A stretch of 64,000 nucleotides of DNA from Isosphaeraceae bacterium (GCA_025356475.1 JANXSX010000150.1:62001-126000), one strand, 5' to 3'. Positions 35,101 to 45,781 are shown, counted from the stretch's first letter. Notes: generated from the sequence alone by a model not told the origin. Made by a program: numbers and translations.

Positions 35101-36411
35101 ATGACTGGTGGCAGCACCATTCGACCGCAATTTAGCCGACGCGGCTTCCTGACCGTCGGCGCCTGCGGATTCGGTCTAAGCCTGGGCGACTTCCTCAAGA
35201 TGAAGGCTCGGGCCGACCTCAAGACCTACGCCCCGATCGTTGCCAAGGCCGACTCGGTCATCCATATCTTCCTGCCCGGCGGGATCGCTCACCAGGAAAC
35301 CTTCGACCCAAAGCCATACGCTCCGGTCGAATACAGGGGCGAAATCGGTTCGATTCCGACCAAGATCGAAGGCGAATTTTTCAGCCAACTCCTTCCGCAG
35401 ACCGCCCAGATTGCTGACAAGATCACCGTGATCCGGTCGATGACCCACGGCGAGGCCGCCCACGAGCGCGGTACGCACAATATGTTCACCGGCTACCGAC
35501 CCAGCCCGGCCTTGCAGTACCCGAGTATGGGAAGCGTCGTCGCGCACGAGTATGGGCCCAAGAACAATCTACCCCCCTATGTCGCGGTCCCGAGCATCCC
35601 AAACGTCTATGCGGGTACGGGTTACCTCAGCTCGTCGTATTCCCCCTTCAGCCTGGGGGCTGACCCTGCTTCGGGCAACTTCCGGGTCCAGGACCTGGCC
35701 TTGCCTGGCGGGATCGACGACTCCCGATTCGCCACCCGCCGCCATGTTCTCGACGCGGTGAACGATCACTTCGCCAAGAAGGAGAAGGGTGACGGGCTCG
35801 CGGCTATGGATACGTTCTACGAACGGGCCTACAGCCTGATCTCCTCGCAGAAGGCTCGCGAAGCCTTCAATATCGACGCCGAACCGGCTGCAATTCGCGA
35901 TGAATATGGTCGGAATGCCGCAGGCCAGCGCATGTTGATGGCGCGTCGGCTGGTCGGTGCCGGTGTCCGATTCGTCGCTCTCCAGTACGGGAGCTGGGAC
36001 ATGCACGTTGGTATTGCCAATGGCATGCGTCAACAAATGCCTCCGTTCGACCAGGCCTACGCCGCTCTGATCCGAGACCTTGACCGCACCGGCCAGCTTG
36101 ACCGGACCCTAGTCATGGTCTCGTCTGAGTTCGGTCGTACACCGAAGATCAATAAGGACGCTGGTCGCGACCACTGGCCCAAGGTCTTCTCGGTCGTTCT
36201 GGCCGGCGGTGGAGTCAAGAAAGGCTTCGTCTTTGGTGCGTCAAACGCCACCGCGACCGAGCCCGACCGCGAGCCGATCGGACCCGAAGACCTGGCGACC
36301 ACAATCTATCACCAGCTTGGGATCGTCGCGGATAAGGAGCTGATGGCTCCTGGGGATCGGCCCATCGAAATCGTCGATGGCGGCAAGGTCCGGACCGAGC
36401 TGCTCGCCTGA
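35101..36411 (+). CDS. DUF1501 protein with Tat signal
   Basis: The 436-residue protein begins with a twin-arginine signal peptide (FSRRGFLTVGACGFGLSLGD) and belongs to the DUF1501 family, a sulfatase/alkaline-phosphatase-like fold common in planctomycetes. Core motifs HIFLPGGIAHQETFDPK, SMTHGEAAHERGTHNMFTGY and SSEFGRTPKINKDAGRDHWP are present. ATG at 35101 has AAGGAG six bases upstream; a TTG codon just before it is not used. It is first in a set with the PPC, DUF1549/DUF1553 and cytochrome-WD40 proteins, typical partners in planctomycetes. The molecular function is unknown. Confidence 0.93.
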   Translation: MTGGSTIRPQFSRRGFLTVGACGFGLSLGDFLKMKARADLKTYAPIVAKADSVIHIFLPGGIAHQETFDPKPYAPVEYRGEIGSIPTKIEGEFFSQLLPQTAQIADKITVIRSMTHGEAAHERGTHNMFTGYRPSPALQYPSMGSVVAHEYGPKNNLPPYVAVPSIPNVYAGTGYLSSSYSPFSLGADPASGNFRVQDLALPGGIDDSRFATRRHVLDAVNDHFAKKEKGDGLAAMDTFYERAYSLISSQKAREAFNIDAEPAAIRDEYGRNAAGQRMLMARRLVGAGVRFVALQYGSWDMHVGIANGMRQQMPPFDQAYAALIRDLDRTGQLDRTLVMVSSEFGRTPKINKDAGRDHWPKVFSVVLAGGGVKKGFVFGASNATATEPDREPIGPEDLATTIYHQLGIVADKELMAPGDRPIEIVDGGKVRTELLA

Positions 36412-36660
36412 AACCGGTCAGATCGCCCATGTCCCTTGGGATCGACTGAGGTCGGTCCTGAGGGCCTTGGCGTTCAATGGCCAAGTCTGCAAATCGACAG
36501 TCATGGCGTGATTTTTGCATTCATGCAGAAGGCATGCAGCGGACCTGTCTTGAAATGCCTGCCCTACCGCCTAAGTAGCTCAAAAGATTGACTTCATATG
36601 AGCCTCAGCCGAGTTAACCTGCCTGCTCCCACCTACCCGCCGCCCCCCGGAGGCCACTCC

Positions 36661-39120
36661 GTGATCCGTCCGATACTCTACCGCAGCCTTGCTCTTGCTC
36701 TGCTGATTTCGAGCAGTGTGCAGGCAGCGTCCCCTTCAATGACCGCAGTCCGTCCTGTCGGAGGTCAGCGCGGGACCGAGCTCGAGATCAACTTGACCGG
36801 GGTCAGACTCGCTGATGCCAAGGAAATCTTCTTCTATCAGCCTGGTATCACCACAACAAAAATCACCGTTGTTGCTGATAATCATGTCAAAGCGCTGATC
36901 AAAATAGCACCTGACGCCCCACTTGGCATCCATGATTTCCGGCTCCGGACCGGAACCGGTGTCAGTGAGCTGCGGACCTTCTCCGTTGGAGTCTTGCCAG
37001 AGGTTTCTGAGGTTGAGCCCAACAACGACTTTATCAAGCCCCAGGTTGTACCGTTTGGCATAGTCGTGAACGGTGTGGCCGAAAATGAAGACGTCGATTA
37101 CTTCGCGGTTGAGGTCAAGAAAGGCCAACGCATCACCGCAGAAGTCGAAGGGGTTCGACTCGGTATTACTACATTCGACCCCTATGTCGCCATCATGGAC
37201 TCGAAGCGATTCGAGCTGGCGTCGAGTGATGATTCAGCTCTGGTTTGGCAAGATGGAGTTGCGTCAATCATCGCACCGGCGGATGGTACATATATCATCC
37301 AGGTTCGTGAGAGTGCTTATGCCGGCAATGGTGCTTGCCTCTATCGTTTGCACATCGGCGAGTTTCCGCGTGCGACCGCGACTCTTCCCGGCGGCGGCAA
37401 GATTGGGGAAGCTGTCGAAGTCACCTGGCTTGGTGATGTAATGGGCAACCGAGTCACAAAGACAACTCTCCCAGGCGCTCTTGACCGAAACTTCGGGTTG
37501 GTTGCACAGGATGAAAAGGGTTCATCTCCACATCCGAACGCCTTCCGCCTGAGTCCGTTTGGCAACTTGATTGAACAAGAGCCCAATAACGATCAGGCGA
37601 CCGCCAATGTCTTTGTCGCTCCGATTGCCCTCAATGGAGTGATCGAAAAGCCTGGTGATATCGATCATTATGTCTTCACAGCGAAGAAAGGTCAGGCCTA
37701 TGAAGTCCGAGTTTTCGCTCGTGCGATTCGCTCCCCACTTGACCCTGTTTTGTACATCGCCAAGAAGGGCCAGGGGAACTTCGCCGGGAACGATGACTCG
37801 GCCGGCCCCGATAGTTACCTTCGCCTGAATTGTGATCAAGATATTGAATACGTGATCAGCATTATTGATCACTTGCAAAAGGGTGGACCTGACTACGCGT
37901 ATCGGATCGAGGTCTCACCCGTCGAAGCAAAGCTGAATCTCAACGTGGCCAGCGAGGCCTTGGTCCGGGGCACTGGGAACATCGCGATCTCGGTACCCAA
38001 GGGAAATCGTCAGGCGATTCTCGTGAACGCAGGCCGGGAGAACTTCGGTGGAGAGCTTGCCCTGTCCGCCGCCAATCTTCCTCCGGGTGTCGTCCTCGAG
38101 GCCGACCCAATGGCGGCCAACCTCGGCACGATGCCGATCCTGCTGGTCGCCCAGCCCGACGCAGTTGTTGGCGGAAGCCTGATCAAGCTTCAGGGCAAGC
38201 CAACCGACCCCAAAGTCGTTGTGCCCAGCGAGTTCACCCATACGGTCGAGATGACCAACGGCCAGAACAACGTTCCGGTCTGGACACGCGTACTCGACAC
38301 GCTCCCGGTCGCCGTGACGGAAGAGGCTCCCTACTCGATCGAGATCGTCGAGCCCAAGGTCCCGCTGGTGCGAGGAGGCTCGATGAACCTCAAGGTTCGT
38401 GCGACCCGCAAACCAGACTTCAAGGCGGCCATCGCAATTAGTCTGCCTTGGAATCCGCCGGGTGTCGGTTCTGCGGGCGGAATCGCGATCCCCGAAGGCC
38501 AGACCGAGGCGGTGATTCCGATCAATGCTGATGGTGGAGCAGAGCTCAAGACATGGCGGATCGTGGTCAACGGTTACTCGTCGATCGCGAGCGGTCCGAT
38601 CTACGTCTCGTCACAACTGGCTAAGCTCACGATCTCACCTCAGTATGTGACGTTCGGTTACCAAGCTGTAAGTGTTGAGCAAGGCAAAGAGATCGACTTG
38701 CCGATCGCGATCACCAAGGCGATCGACTTCGAAGGGCCCGCGACCGTCAACTTGATCGGCCTACCCAATAAGGCCACGACCACCCCGATGACGATCACCA
38801 AAGATCTGACTTCGCTGATCTTCAAGGTTAAGACCGATCTCACAACCCCGGCCGGCAACCATAACCAACTCTTCTGTCAGGTGGTTGTGACCCAGAACGG
38901 CGAGCCAATTGTTCATAACCTGGGGACGGGAACACTCCGCGTCGATGTGCCGCTTCCACCCAAGCCGAACGCGGCACCGGCACCGATGCCCATGCCCGCT
39001 GCTGTCCCTCCGCCCACACCCCCGCCGACGGCGGTACCCCCCAAACCGCTCACACGCCTGGAGAAGCTTCGTAAGGAGACCCAGGATCGTAATGCCGCCG
39101 CGCAAGGTCAACCCAAGTGA
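36661..39120 (+). CDS. secreted PPC-domain protein
   Basis: The 819-residue protein starts at GTG 36661 (GGAGG seven bases upstream), giving the signal peptide IRPILYRSLALALLISS followed by an AxA site; an upstream ATG at 36598 would add a non-signal prefix. An IPT-like beta domain (PVGGQRGTELEINLTG) is followed by two pre-peptidase C-terminal (PPC) domains, each beginning EPNND (about residues 130 and 320), then further beta-sandwich domains. The C-terminus is a Pro/Ala-rich stretch. It is probably located in the cell envelope with the adjacent DUF1549/DUF1553 protein. Role unknown. Confidence 0.85.
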   Translation: MIRPILYRSLALALLISSSVQAASPSMTAVRPVGGQRGTELEINLTGVRLADAKEIFFYQPGITTTKITVVADNHVKALIKIAPDAPLGIHDFRLRTGTGVSELRTFSVGVLPEVSEVEPNNDFIKPQVVPFGIVVNGVAENEDVDYFAVEVKKGQRITAEVEGVRLGITTFDPYVAIMDSKRFELASSDDSALVWQDGVASIIAPADGTYIIQVRESAYAGNGACLYRLHIGEFPRATATLPGGGKIGEAVEVTWLGDVMGNRVTKTTLPGALDRNFGLVAQDEKGSSPHPNAFRLSPFGNLIEQEPNNDQATANVFVAPIALNGVIEKPGDIDHYVFTAKKGQAYEVRVFARAIRSPLDPVLYIAKKGQGNFAGNDDSAGPDSYLRLNCDQDIEYVISIIDHLQKGGPDYAYRIEVSPVEAKLNLNVASEALVRGTGNIAISVPKGNRQAILVNAGRENFGGELALSAANLPPGVVLEADPMAANLGTMPILLVAQPDAVVGGSLIKLQGKPTDPKVVVPSEFTHTVEMTNGQNNVPVWTRVLDTLPVAVTEEAPYSIEIVEPKVPLVRGGSMNLKVRATRKPDFKAAIAISLPWNPPGVGSAGGIAIPEGQTEAVIPINADGGAELKTWRIVVNGYSSIASGPIYVSSQLAKLTISPQYVTFGYQAVSVEQGKEIDLPIAITKAIDFEGPATVNLIGLPNKATTTPMTITKDLTSLIFKVKTDLTTPAGNHNQLFCQVVVTQNGEPIVHNLGTGTLRVDVPLPPKPNAAPAPMPMPAAVPPPTPPPTAVPPKPLTRLEKLRKETQDRNAAAQGQPK

Positions 39121-39200
39121 TACACTCAATGATGTTCCCCACCGCAACTGTGACCGTTAAGGTCCTTAAAGCGGTGGTCTCTACTTTTCGAGAGGTCGCG

Positions 39201-41645
39201 ATGACCCAAGTTCGACTCCAGCTTGCACTTATGCTGGCCTGTTCGTGGATCGGTGCGGTATCGGCCTCCGAGCCTGCACCCGTCACCGGACTCCTTGAGC
39301 TTGCCGTTTATCCGGCTGATATCAATTTGACGACTTCGCGTGATCGCCAGTCGATTGCCGTTCAGGCAATATATACCGATGGCATCACGCGTGACGTCAC
39401 GAGTCAGGCAACCTATACCCACGCAAACCCCGGGCTTGTCAAACAGACTGGGGCGACTCTGACACCAGTGGCAGACGGCGATACGGTCATGACCGTCGCG
39501 TTTGGTGATAAGACCCAGGCCGTTCCGATCAAGGTGGGCCAGGCGACGACCGCCCTCCCCCTGTCGTTCCGCCTCGATATCATGCCGGTCTTCATGCGGG
39601 CAGGGTGTAACACAGGAAGCTGCCATGGGGCGGCCCGAGGCAAAGATGGCTTCCGCCTTTCGTTGTTCGGATTCGACCCTGAAGGTGATCATCATCGGCT
39701 CACTCGTGAAATGCCAGGCCGACGAATCAACCTCGCAATACCGCCAGATAGCACGCTGATCGAGAAGAGTATTGGAACGGTGCCGCACACCGGCGGCAAG
39801 CGATTTGAGAGCGAGAGCGAACTGAATTCGACCCTGATCCAATGGATTGAAGCAGGTGCGGCAAATGATGATGTGACCAAGCTTCCCAAGGTCGTCGGAG
39901 TTGAGCTCTTCCCTAAAAAGGGGGTTCTCGACGGTAAAGACGCAACCCAACAGATGACTGTCCGGGCCAAGTATTCCGACGGAAGCGATCGCGATGTCAC
40001 CAGCCTCGCCGTATTCCTCACGAATAACGACACGTCAGCCGCGATCACACCCGAAGGACTCGTAACGGCAGGGGCCCGAGGCGAGGCATTCGTGATGGCT
40101 CGTTTCGAGACATATACGGTTGGCTCGCAGTTCATCGTTTTGCCGAAAGCACTCAAGTTCGAGTATCCAGCCGAACCCGATGCCAACTATGTCGATACCT
40201 TGGTTGCGTCGAAGCTGAAGAAGCTCCGAATTAGCCCATCGGCACTCTGCACCGATGAAGTCTTCTTAAGGCGAGCCTACCTTGATGTTGTGGGTACTCC
40301 TCCGACGATCGACGAATACACGAGCTTCATGGCCTCGACCAGCCCGGCCAAGCGGTCCGAACTGATTAACGAACTGCTCGAACGCAAAGAATTCTCCGAG
40401 ATCTGGGTTAACAAATGGGCGGAGATCCTCCAGGTCCGTTCCAGTCAGACCATCAGCTATAAAGCGATGTTCTTATATTACAACTGGTTGGTTGAGAAGC
40501 TCTCGAAGAACATGCCGATGGACCAGATGGTTCAGGAACTGTTGGGAGCCAACGGCGGCACGTTCAAGAACCCTGCGACGAACTTCTACCAGGCGACCAA
40601 CGACACCCTGGCATTGACTGAGAACGTAGCGCAGGTTTTCATGGGCATGCGTGTCCAATGTGCCCAATGTCACAATCACCCCTTCGATCGCTGGACCCAG
40701 GACGACTACTACGGGTTCGCGGCGTTTTTCTCGCAGATTGGTCGTAAGACCGGTGAAGACTATCGCGAGACGATCGTCTTTAACTCGGGTGGGGGCGAGG
40801 TCAAGCATCCTGTCGGGGGCCGTGACATGGCTCCCAAATTCCTGGGAGGTGCGACTCCCGACGTCGCTGGCAAGGATCGTCGTGTCATCCTCTCCAAATG
40901 GCTGGCGTCCAAGGAGAATCCCTGGTTCGCAACCTCGTTTGCGAATCGGGTCTGGGCCCACTTCTTTGGCGTCGGGATCGTCGAGCCGGTCGATGACTTC
41001 CGGGTTTCGAACCCTTCAAGCAACCCGGAATTGGTCGAAGAGTTGGGTAAACGGTTCACGAATTCCAACTATGATTTGAAGTCGCTTGTTCGTGATATCT
41101 GTAACTCAAACACGTATCAGCGTTCTACCCAACGTAACGACTCGAACACGACGGATGAGCGGAACTTCGCCCACGCCAACCTCCGGCGAATCAAGGCGGA
41201 GAATTTGCTCGATACGATCAGCTCGATCACCGAGACAAAGGATAAATTTCAGGGACTGCCCTTGGGCGCTCGAGCGGTTCAGATCGCGGATGGGGGAAGT
41301 TCAACCTATTTCTTGACGACATTCGGACGTGCGACCCGCGAAACGGTCTGCTCGTGCGAGGTGAAGATGGAGCCGACCCTCTCGCAGGCCCTGCACCTGC
41401 TGAATGGGGACACGGTGAATGCGAAGATCAAGCAAGGGGGCCTGATTCCCAAGTTGATGACCCAGGCGAAATACCCTGAAGAGCGGCTCACGAATCTTTA
41501 TCTTCGTTGTGTTGGGCGGAAGCCGACCGCGACCGAACTCGAGAAGTTGATGCCAGGCTTCGTTCCAGGAGCAGACCAGGCACAAGCTCTGGAAGATGTC
41601 TTCTGGGCTCTACTCAACAGCCGTGAGATGTTGTTCAATCATTGA
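39201..41645 (+). CDS. DUF1549/DUF1553 protein with BIG2 domain
   Basis: The protein (814 residues) has a signal peptide (RLQLALMLACSWIGAVSA), a BIG2-like beta domain, a cysteine motif CNTGSCHG near residue 135, then DUF1549 with CAQCHNHPFDRW at about 487-498, and DUF1553. CxxCH motifs in this family suggest c-type heme or metal. ATG at 39201 with GAGAGG upstream is preferred to a GTG at 39117 that overlaps the previous stop. The four-gene run from 35101 to 44083 is a recurrent planctomycete arrangement; substrate and reaction are unknown. Confidence 0.9.
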   Translation: MTQVRLQLALMLACSWIGAVSASEPAPVTGLLELAVYPADINLTTSRDRQSIAVQAIYTDGITRDVTSQATYTHANPGLVKQTGATLTPVADGDTVMTVAFGDKTQAVPIKVGQATTALPLSFRLDIMPVFMRAGCNTGSCHGAARGKDGFRLSLFGFDPEGDHHRLTREMPGRRINLAIPPDSTLIEKSIGTVPHTGGKRFESESELNSTLIQWIEAGAANDDVTKLPKVVGVELFPKKGVLDGKDATQQMTVRAKYSDGSDRDVTSLAVFLTNNDTSAAITPEGLVTAGARGEAFVMARFETYTVGSQFIVLPKALKFEYPAEPDANYVDTLVASKLKKLRISPSALCTDEVFLRRAYLDVVGTPPTIDEYTSFMASTSPAKRSELINELLERKEFSEIWVNKWAEILQVRSSQTISYKAMFLYYNWLVEKLSKNMPMDQMVQELLGANGGTFKNPATNFYQATNDTLALTENVAQVFMGMRVQCAQCHNHPFDRWTQDDYYGFAAFFSQIGRKTGEDYRETIVFNSGGGEVKHPVGGRDMAPKFLGGATPDVAGKDRRVILSKWLASKENPWFATSFANRVWAHFFGVGIVEPVDDFRVSNPSSNPELVEELGKRFTNSNYDLKSLVRDICNSNTYQRSTQRNDSNTTDERNFAHANLRRIKAENLLDTISSITETKDKFQGLPLGARAVQIADGGSSTYFLTTFGRATRETVCSCEVKMEPTLSQALHLLNGDTVNAKIKQGGLIPKLMTQAKYPEERLTNLYLRCVGRKPTATELEKLMPGFVPGADQAQALEDVFWALLNSREMLFNH

Positions 41646-41701
41646 TGTTATCGCCAGATCATCCAAGTGATGTCTTGGTTTGAAAATAGTTGGAGTTTGT
41701 C

Positions 41702-44083
41702 ATGCATCATCGAAGCCCTTCTCTCTTCGCTCTTAGCCTGCTTGGCACTGTCTTGACCGGTTCCTTGTGGGCTGAGGACACCAAAGCCAAGAAGGTGACC
41801 TACGCCGAAGATGTGGCTCCGATCTTCCGTAACCGCTGCAACTCGTGCCATAACGCCGACAAGCAGAAGGGGGGATTGACGCTCGACAACTTCGGGGCTG
41901 CGATGCAGGGAGGTTCATCTGGTAAGGTTGTCGAGCCGGGCGATCCGGATAGTAGTACGCTCCTCAACCTGGTTGCGCATACCGAACAGCCTTACATGCC
42001 ACCGATGGCTCCCAAGATTCCCGACGCTGAGATCGCGATCATTCGCCAGTGGATCGAAGCGGGCGCACCCGAGACCACAGGTAGTGTTGTGGCGATGAAG
42101 GCCAAGCCCAAGTTCGAGTTCAAGCTTGATCCTTCAATGATGGGCAAGCCACAGGGACCTCCCGCGATTCCCGTTGGGATTTCGACGGAACCCGTGGTCG
42201 TGAGTCTGCGTCCCAACGCGATCACCGCGATGGCTGCATCGCCGTGGGCCCCGTTGATCGCAGTTTCTGGCCATAAACAGGTTCTGATCTATGATAGCGA
42301 AAAGAAGCGACTCACCGCTGTCTTCCCCTTTCCTGAGGGGACAATTCATAGCCTCAAGTTTAGCCGTAACGGCTCGCTGTTGGTCGCCGCTGGGGGTCGA
42401 GGCGGGCAGTCGGGGATTGTGATCGTCTTCGACGTCAAGAACGGCAAACGCGTCTTTGAGATCGGTAAAGAGAAAGAATATGATGTTGTGCTCGCTGCCG
42501 ACATCAGTCCTGATCAAGGTCAGGTCGCTCTCGGTGGACCGGGCAAAGTCCTCCGGGTCTATTCGACGACCGATGGCTCGTTGCAGTTCGAGATGAAGAA
42601 GCATACCGAGTGGGTGACCGCCGTGGAATTCAGTCCTGACGGAGTTCTCCTCGCCTCGGGTGACCGTAATAGTGGGCTTTATGTCTGGGAGGCTCAGACC
42701 GGTCGTGAGTTCTTCGAGCTTCGCAATCATACGCTTGCAATTACCGATGTTGCGTGGCGACTTGATTCGAACGTACTTGCATCAACAAGTGAAGATGGCA
42801 CGATCCGGCTTTGGGAGATGGAGAACGGGGGAAACATCAAGGGCTGGGGAGCGCATGGAGGCGGGACTGAGTCGGTCCGATTCGCCAAGGATGGGCGACT
42901 CCTCTCGACCGGTCGCGACCGGATCGTCCGGCTCTGGGATCAGAACGGTGGCAAACTCCGCGACTTTGAAGCCCTGGCCGACCTCGGTCTGCGTGCTGTG
43001 TTTACACATGATGACGCTTCGGTGGCCTCGGGTGACTGGGCAGGCCAGATCAGAATCAACCGAGCCGCCGATGGCGTCCGTTTGGTGGAATTAGCCGCGA
43101 ATCCCGCTCCTGTTGTCGCAAGGCTCGAGAAGGCCGGCAACGACTTGAAAACCGCAGAAGCCGCTGCCGTCGCGGCGACCCAGGCGCTCGTCCCTGTCGT
43201 CGCAGACGCGACGGCAAAAGGGGCGCTAGCCGCCACAGCTCAAGCGGAGTTCGATGCCGCCAACAATGCGGCGAATGCCAAAGCCGGTGAGATCGTTGCG
43301 TTCGAAAAAGGACTCGCCGACAAAACGGCTGCCGAGGTCGCTGCGACAGCCGCAGTGGCGGCTGCTCAGGCCATTTCGAACACGGCCATGGCGGAATTGG
43401 CCGAAGCGGAAAAGCAAATCCCATTAAAGATCGCCGCCGAGAAAGCGTCTTTCGATTCGATGAATGCTTCCAAAGCTGCTGTCATGAAAGCACTTGTTGA
43501 CAAGACAGCGCTCGATGCGAATCTTGTTGCGGCGGTCGAGGGTATGAAGAATGCCAAGAATAAGGCTGAAGCCGATGCAGCCTCGCTGATGCTTTCTCAG
43601 GTCACAATCCAGGTCGTGTCGCTGACGGCGAACCTTGCGACCTCGGGCCAGAGTCAAGCCGGCACGCAGGGTGCCTACGAAATCGCTGTTCTCGCCAACA
43701 CAAACGCTCCGAAACTGGTCGAAGCAGCCAAAGTGAAAGCAAATGCACTCGGGGAAGCCGTAAAGCCTCTTGCAGCGGCTTTGGCTGTGTTGACCGCTGA
43801 GAAGGGGGTGCTCGCCAAGAACGTGGCCGACGCAAAGGCCGCTCAACCACCGCTGGTAGCCGCTGTTGCGGCCAAGAAGGCGCAGATTGACGGGGCAATG
43901 GCAGCGAAAACAGCCGCCGACAAAGCGCTCGCCGATGGGAAGCTGCCGGTCGATCTTCTGGTGATGAAGGTCAACGACCTTAAGAACGATACCGAGGCAC
44001 TTAGTGCCGAGCTGAAGTCGCGAGAAGCCGCCAAACCGACGGTCGCGACCGGCGCTGAGGTGAGTCCTGCTCCGACCCAATGA
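41702..44083 (+). CDS. cytochrome c domain plus WD40 protein with Ala-rich coiled coil
   Basis: This 793-residue protein is exported (signal peptide ending SLWAED). It begins with a planctomycete-type cytochrome c domain: heme site CNSCH at 46-50, KGGLTLDNFG, and PYMPPMAPKIPDAEI. From about 160 to 460 there are WD40 repeats (for example HTEWVTAVEFSPDGVLLASG, LWEMENGG, LWDQNGGK). The last 320 residues are a long alanine/lysine/glutamate-rich coiled coil. ATG at 41702 with GGAG upstream. It is convergent with the AMP-ligase gene at only 6 bases. Electron transfer or sensing is inferred from the domains. Confidence 0.9.
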   Translation: MHHRSPSLFALSLLGTVLTGSLWAEDTKAKKVTYAEDVAPIFRNRCNSCHNADKQKGGLTLDNFGAAMQGGSSGKVVEPGDPDSSTLLNLVAHTEQPYMPPMAPKIPDAEIAIIRQWIEAGAPETTGSVVAMKAKPKFEFKLDPSMMGKPQGPPAIPVGISTEPVVVSLRPNAITAMAASPWAPLIAVSGHKQVLIYDSEKKRLTAVFPFPEGTIHSLKFSRNGSLLVAAGGRGGQSGIVIVFDVKNGKRVFEIGKEKEYDVVLAADISPDQGQVALGGPGKVLRVYSTTDGSLQFEMKKHTEWVTAVEFSPDGVLLASGDRNSGLYVWEAQTGREFFELRNHTLAITDVAWRLDSNVLASTSEDGTIRLWEMENGGNIKGWGAHGGGTESVRFAKDGRLLSTGRDRIVRLWDQNGGKLRDFEALADLGLRAVFTHDDASVASGDWAGQIRINRAADGVRLVELAANPAPVVARLEKAGNDLKTAEAAAVAATQALVPVVADATAKGALAATAQAEFDAANNAANAKAGEIVAFEKGLADKTAAEVAATAAVAAAQAISNTAMAELAEAEKQIPLKIAAEKASFDSMNASKAAVMKALVDKTALDANLVAAVEGMKNAKNKAEADAASLMLSQVTIQVVSLTANLATSGQSQAGTQGAYEIAVLANTNAPKLVEAAKVKANALGEAVKPLAAALAVLTAEKGVLAKNVADAKAAQPPLVAAVAAKKAQIDGAMAAKTAADKALADGKLPVDLLVMKVNDLKNDTEALSAELKSREAAKPTVATGAEVSPAPTQ

Positions 44084-44089
44084 ATTGCA

Positions 44090-45781
44090 TCAAGCAGTTG
44101 GAATCTGACCGGATTCCGTCAATCCGAAACGTTCGATGCCGACTTCTCTTAAAATGTGCTTGCGCACTTTCCCGGTGACCGTTCTCGGAAGAGCCTCGAC
44201 GATCTCGATGTAGTGCGGCACTTTGAAGTGGGCGATTTGCCCTTTGCAGAACTCGCGGATAAGTTCGGCGGTTAGGACCACTCCCGCCTTAGGGACAATC
44301 CAGGCCGAGATCACCTCGCCGTACTTGGCATCGGGCAAACCGACGACTGCGACCTCAGAGACACCCGGGTGATGGTGGAGGAATTCCTCAACTTCAGGCG
44401 GGTAGATATTCTCACCACCTCGGATAATGAGCTCTTTGGAGCGACCTACGATCCGGTAGTTGCCATCAGGACGGACGAGTGCCAAGTCGCCGGTCGATAG
44501 CCAACCATCGGAGTCAATGACGCGGGCAGTTGCTTCTGGATTCCTGTAGTATCCCGCCATAATCCCGTGGCCTCGGGCGCACAACTCACCCGGCTCACCC
44601 GAGGGCATGGTTTCTCGTGTGATCGGATGAACAATTCTGACTTCGACACCCGGCAGGACTCGACCAACAGTTCCGACTCGAACTTCGATCGGGTCGTCGG
44701 CTGAGGTCTGGGTGATGATCGGTGACGCCTCAGTCAATCCGTATCCGATGGTGATTTCGCGAGCTCCCAGAATTTCGGTGACAGCCTTCATAAGCGGCAA
44801 GGGGCAGGGGCTCCCCGCCATAATCCCGGTTCTCAAGCTTGAGGTGTCATATCGGATTCGATCGGAGTGTTCAAGCTCGCCGACAAACATTGTCGGTACA
44901 CCATAAATTGAGGTGCAATGCTCAGCGACAATCGCCTTCAGAGTCGCCTCAGGGTCGAATGTCGGCGCGGGTACGACGAGGGCTGAGCCATAGACAAGAC
45001 AGACGGTTGTCCCCAGTACACAGCCAAAACAATGGTAAAAAGGCACAGGAACGCAGACTCGGTCGGCTTCGGTATACTGGACCCGTTGACCAATGTAGTA
45101 GGCATTCATCAAGAGATTGCGGTGCGTGAGCATTGCACCCTTGGGCACTCCCGTTGTGCCTGAAGTAAATTGGATATTGAAGATGTCGGTGGGATTGATA
45201 TGTTGCTCACGCAATTGGAGTTCACCGACATTGATTTCTGCATGCAAATGCGAGGACCATGCAAGCCATCCCGGGCCCGGATGTCCATCAATGGCGATGA
45301 CCCGTCGCAAGACTGGCAGTCGAGTCGAGGTCCAGTTGGGGCTGCTAGACCGGGCGATCTCGGGGTTTACGTCTTCGACCATCGCTTCGAAATTCGACGA
45401 TTTGAATGGGCAACCGACGACCAAGGTCACGACATCGGCCGCGGTGAGGGTTTCTTCAAGTTCGTGGAGCCGATATGCCGGGTTGATATTGACCAGCACC
45501 GCCCCTATCCGCGCGACCGCGAATTGGGTGATCACCCATTCAGGACAGTTCATGCTCCAGATGCCGACGTGTTCACCGTGCTCAATGCCTAGTGAGATGA
45601 ACCAGCGAGCCACGGCGTCAACGCGGCGGTCGACTTCTGCCCAGTTCCACCGCAACTTGAGTGCGGGGAAAACGACGGCATCGTGATCGGGGAAGCGCCT
45701 GGCGGTTCGCCTCAGTGTCTCGCTTACTGTCAAGTTGTGGACCCAGGGGAGCGGGAGAGACTCGACCTGAGAGTCGGGCAT
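44090..45781 (-). CDS. AMP-dependent acyl-CoA synthetase
   Basis: The 563-residue ligase has the P-loop FTSGTTGVPKGAMLTH (near 213), GYGLTEAS, STGDLAL and the C-terminal catalytic lysine region PRTVTGKVRKH. It activates a carboxylic acid to its CoA thioester via an acyl-AMP intermediate. It is the last of seven genes with an enoyl-CoA hydratase, AtuA, carboxyltransferase and thiolase, so it probably activates the substrate entering that pathway. It lies 33 bases after the enoyl-CoA hydratase stop. The substrate (terpenoid, branched-chain or fatty acid) is not settled. Confidence 0.9.
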   Translation of the reverse strand: MPDSQVESLPLPWVHNLTVSETLRRTARRFPDHDAVVFPALKLRWNWAEVDRRVDAVARWFISLGIEHGEHVGIWSMNCPEWVITQFAVARIGAVLVNINPAYRLHELEETLTAADVVTLVVGCPFKSSNFEAMVEDVNPEIARSSSPNWTSTRLPVLRRVIAIDGHPGPGWLAWSSHLHAEINVGELQLREQHINPTDIFNIQFTSGTTGVPKGAMLTHRNLLMNAYYIGQRVQYTEADRVCVPVPFYHCFGCVLGTTVCLVYGSALVVPAPTFDPEATLKAIVAEHCTSIYGVPTMFVGELEHSDRIRYDTSSLRTGIMAGSPCPLPLMKAVTEILGAREITIGYGLTEASPIITQTSADDPIEVRVGTVGRVLPGVEVRIVHPITRETMPSGEPGELCARGHGIMAGYYRNPEATARVIDSDGWLSTGDLALVRPDGNYRIVGRSKELIIRGGENIYPPEVEEFLHHHPGVSEVAVVGLPDAKYGEVISAWIVPKAGVVLTAELIREFCKGQIAHFKVPHYIEIVEALPRTVTGKVRKHILREVGIERFGLTESGQIPTA

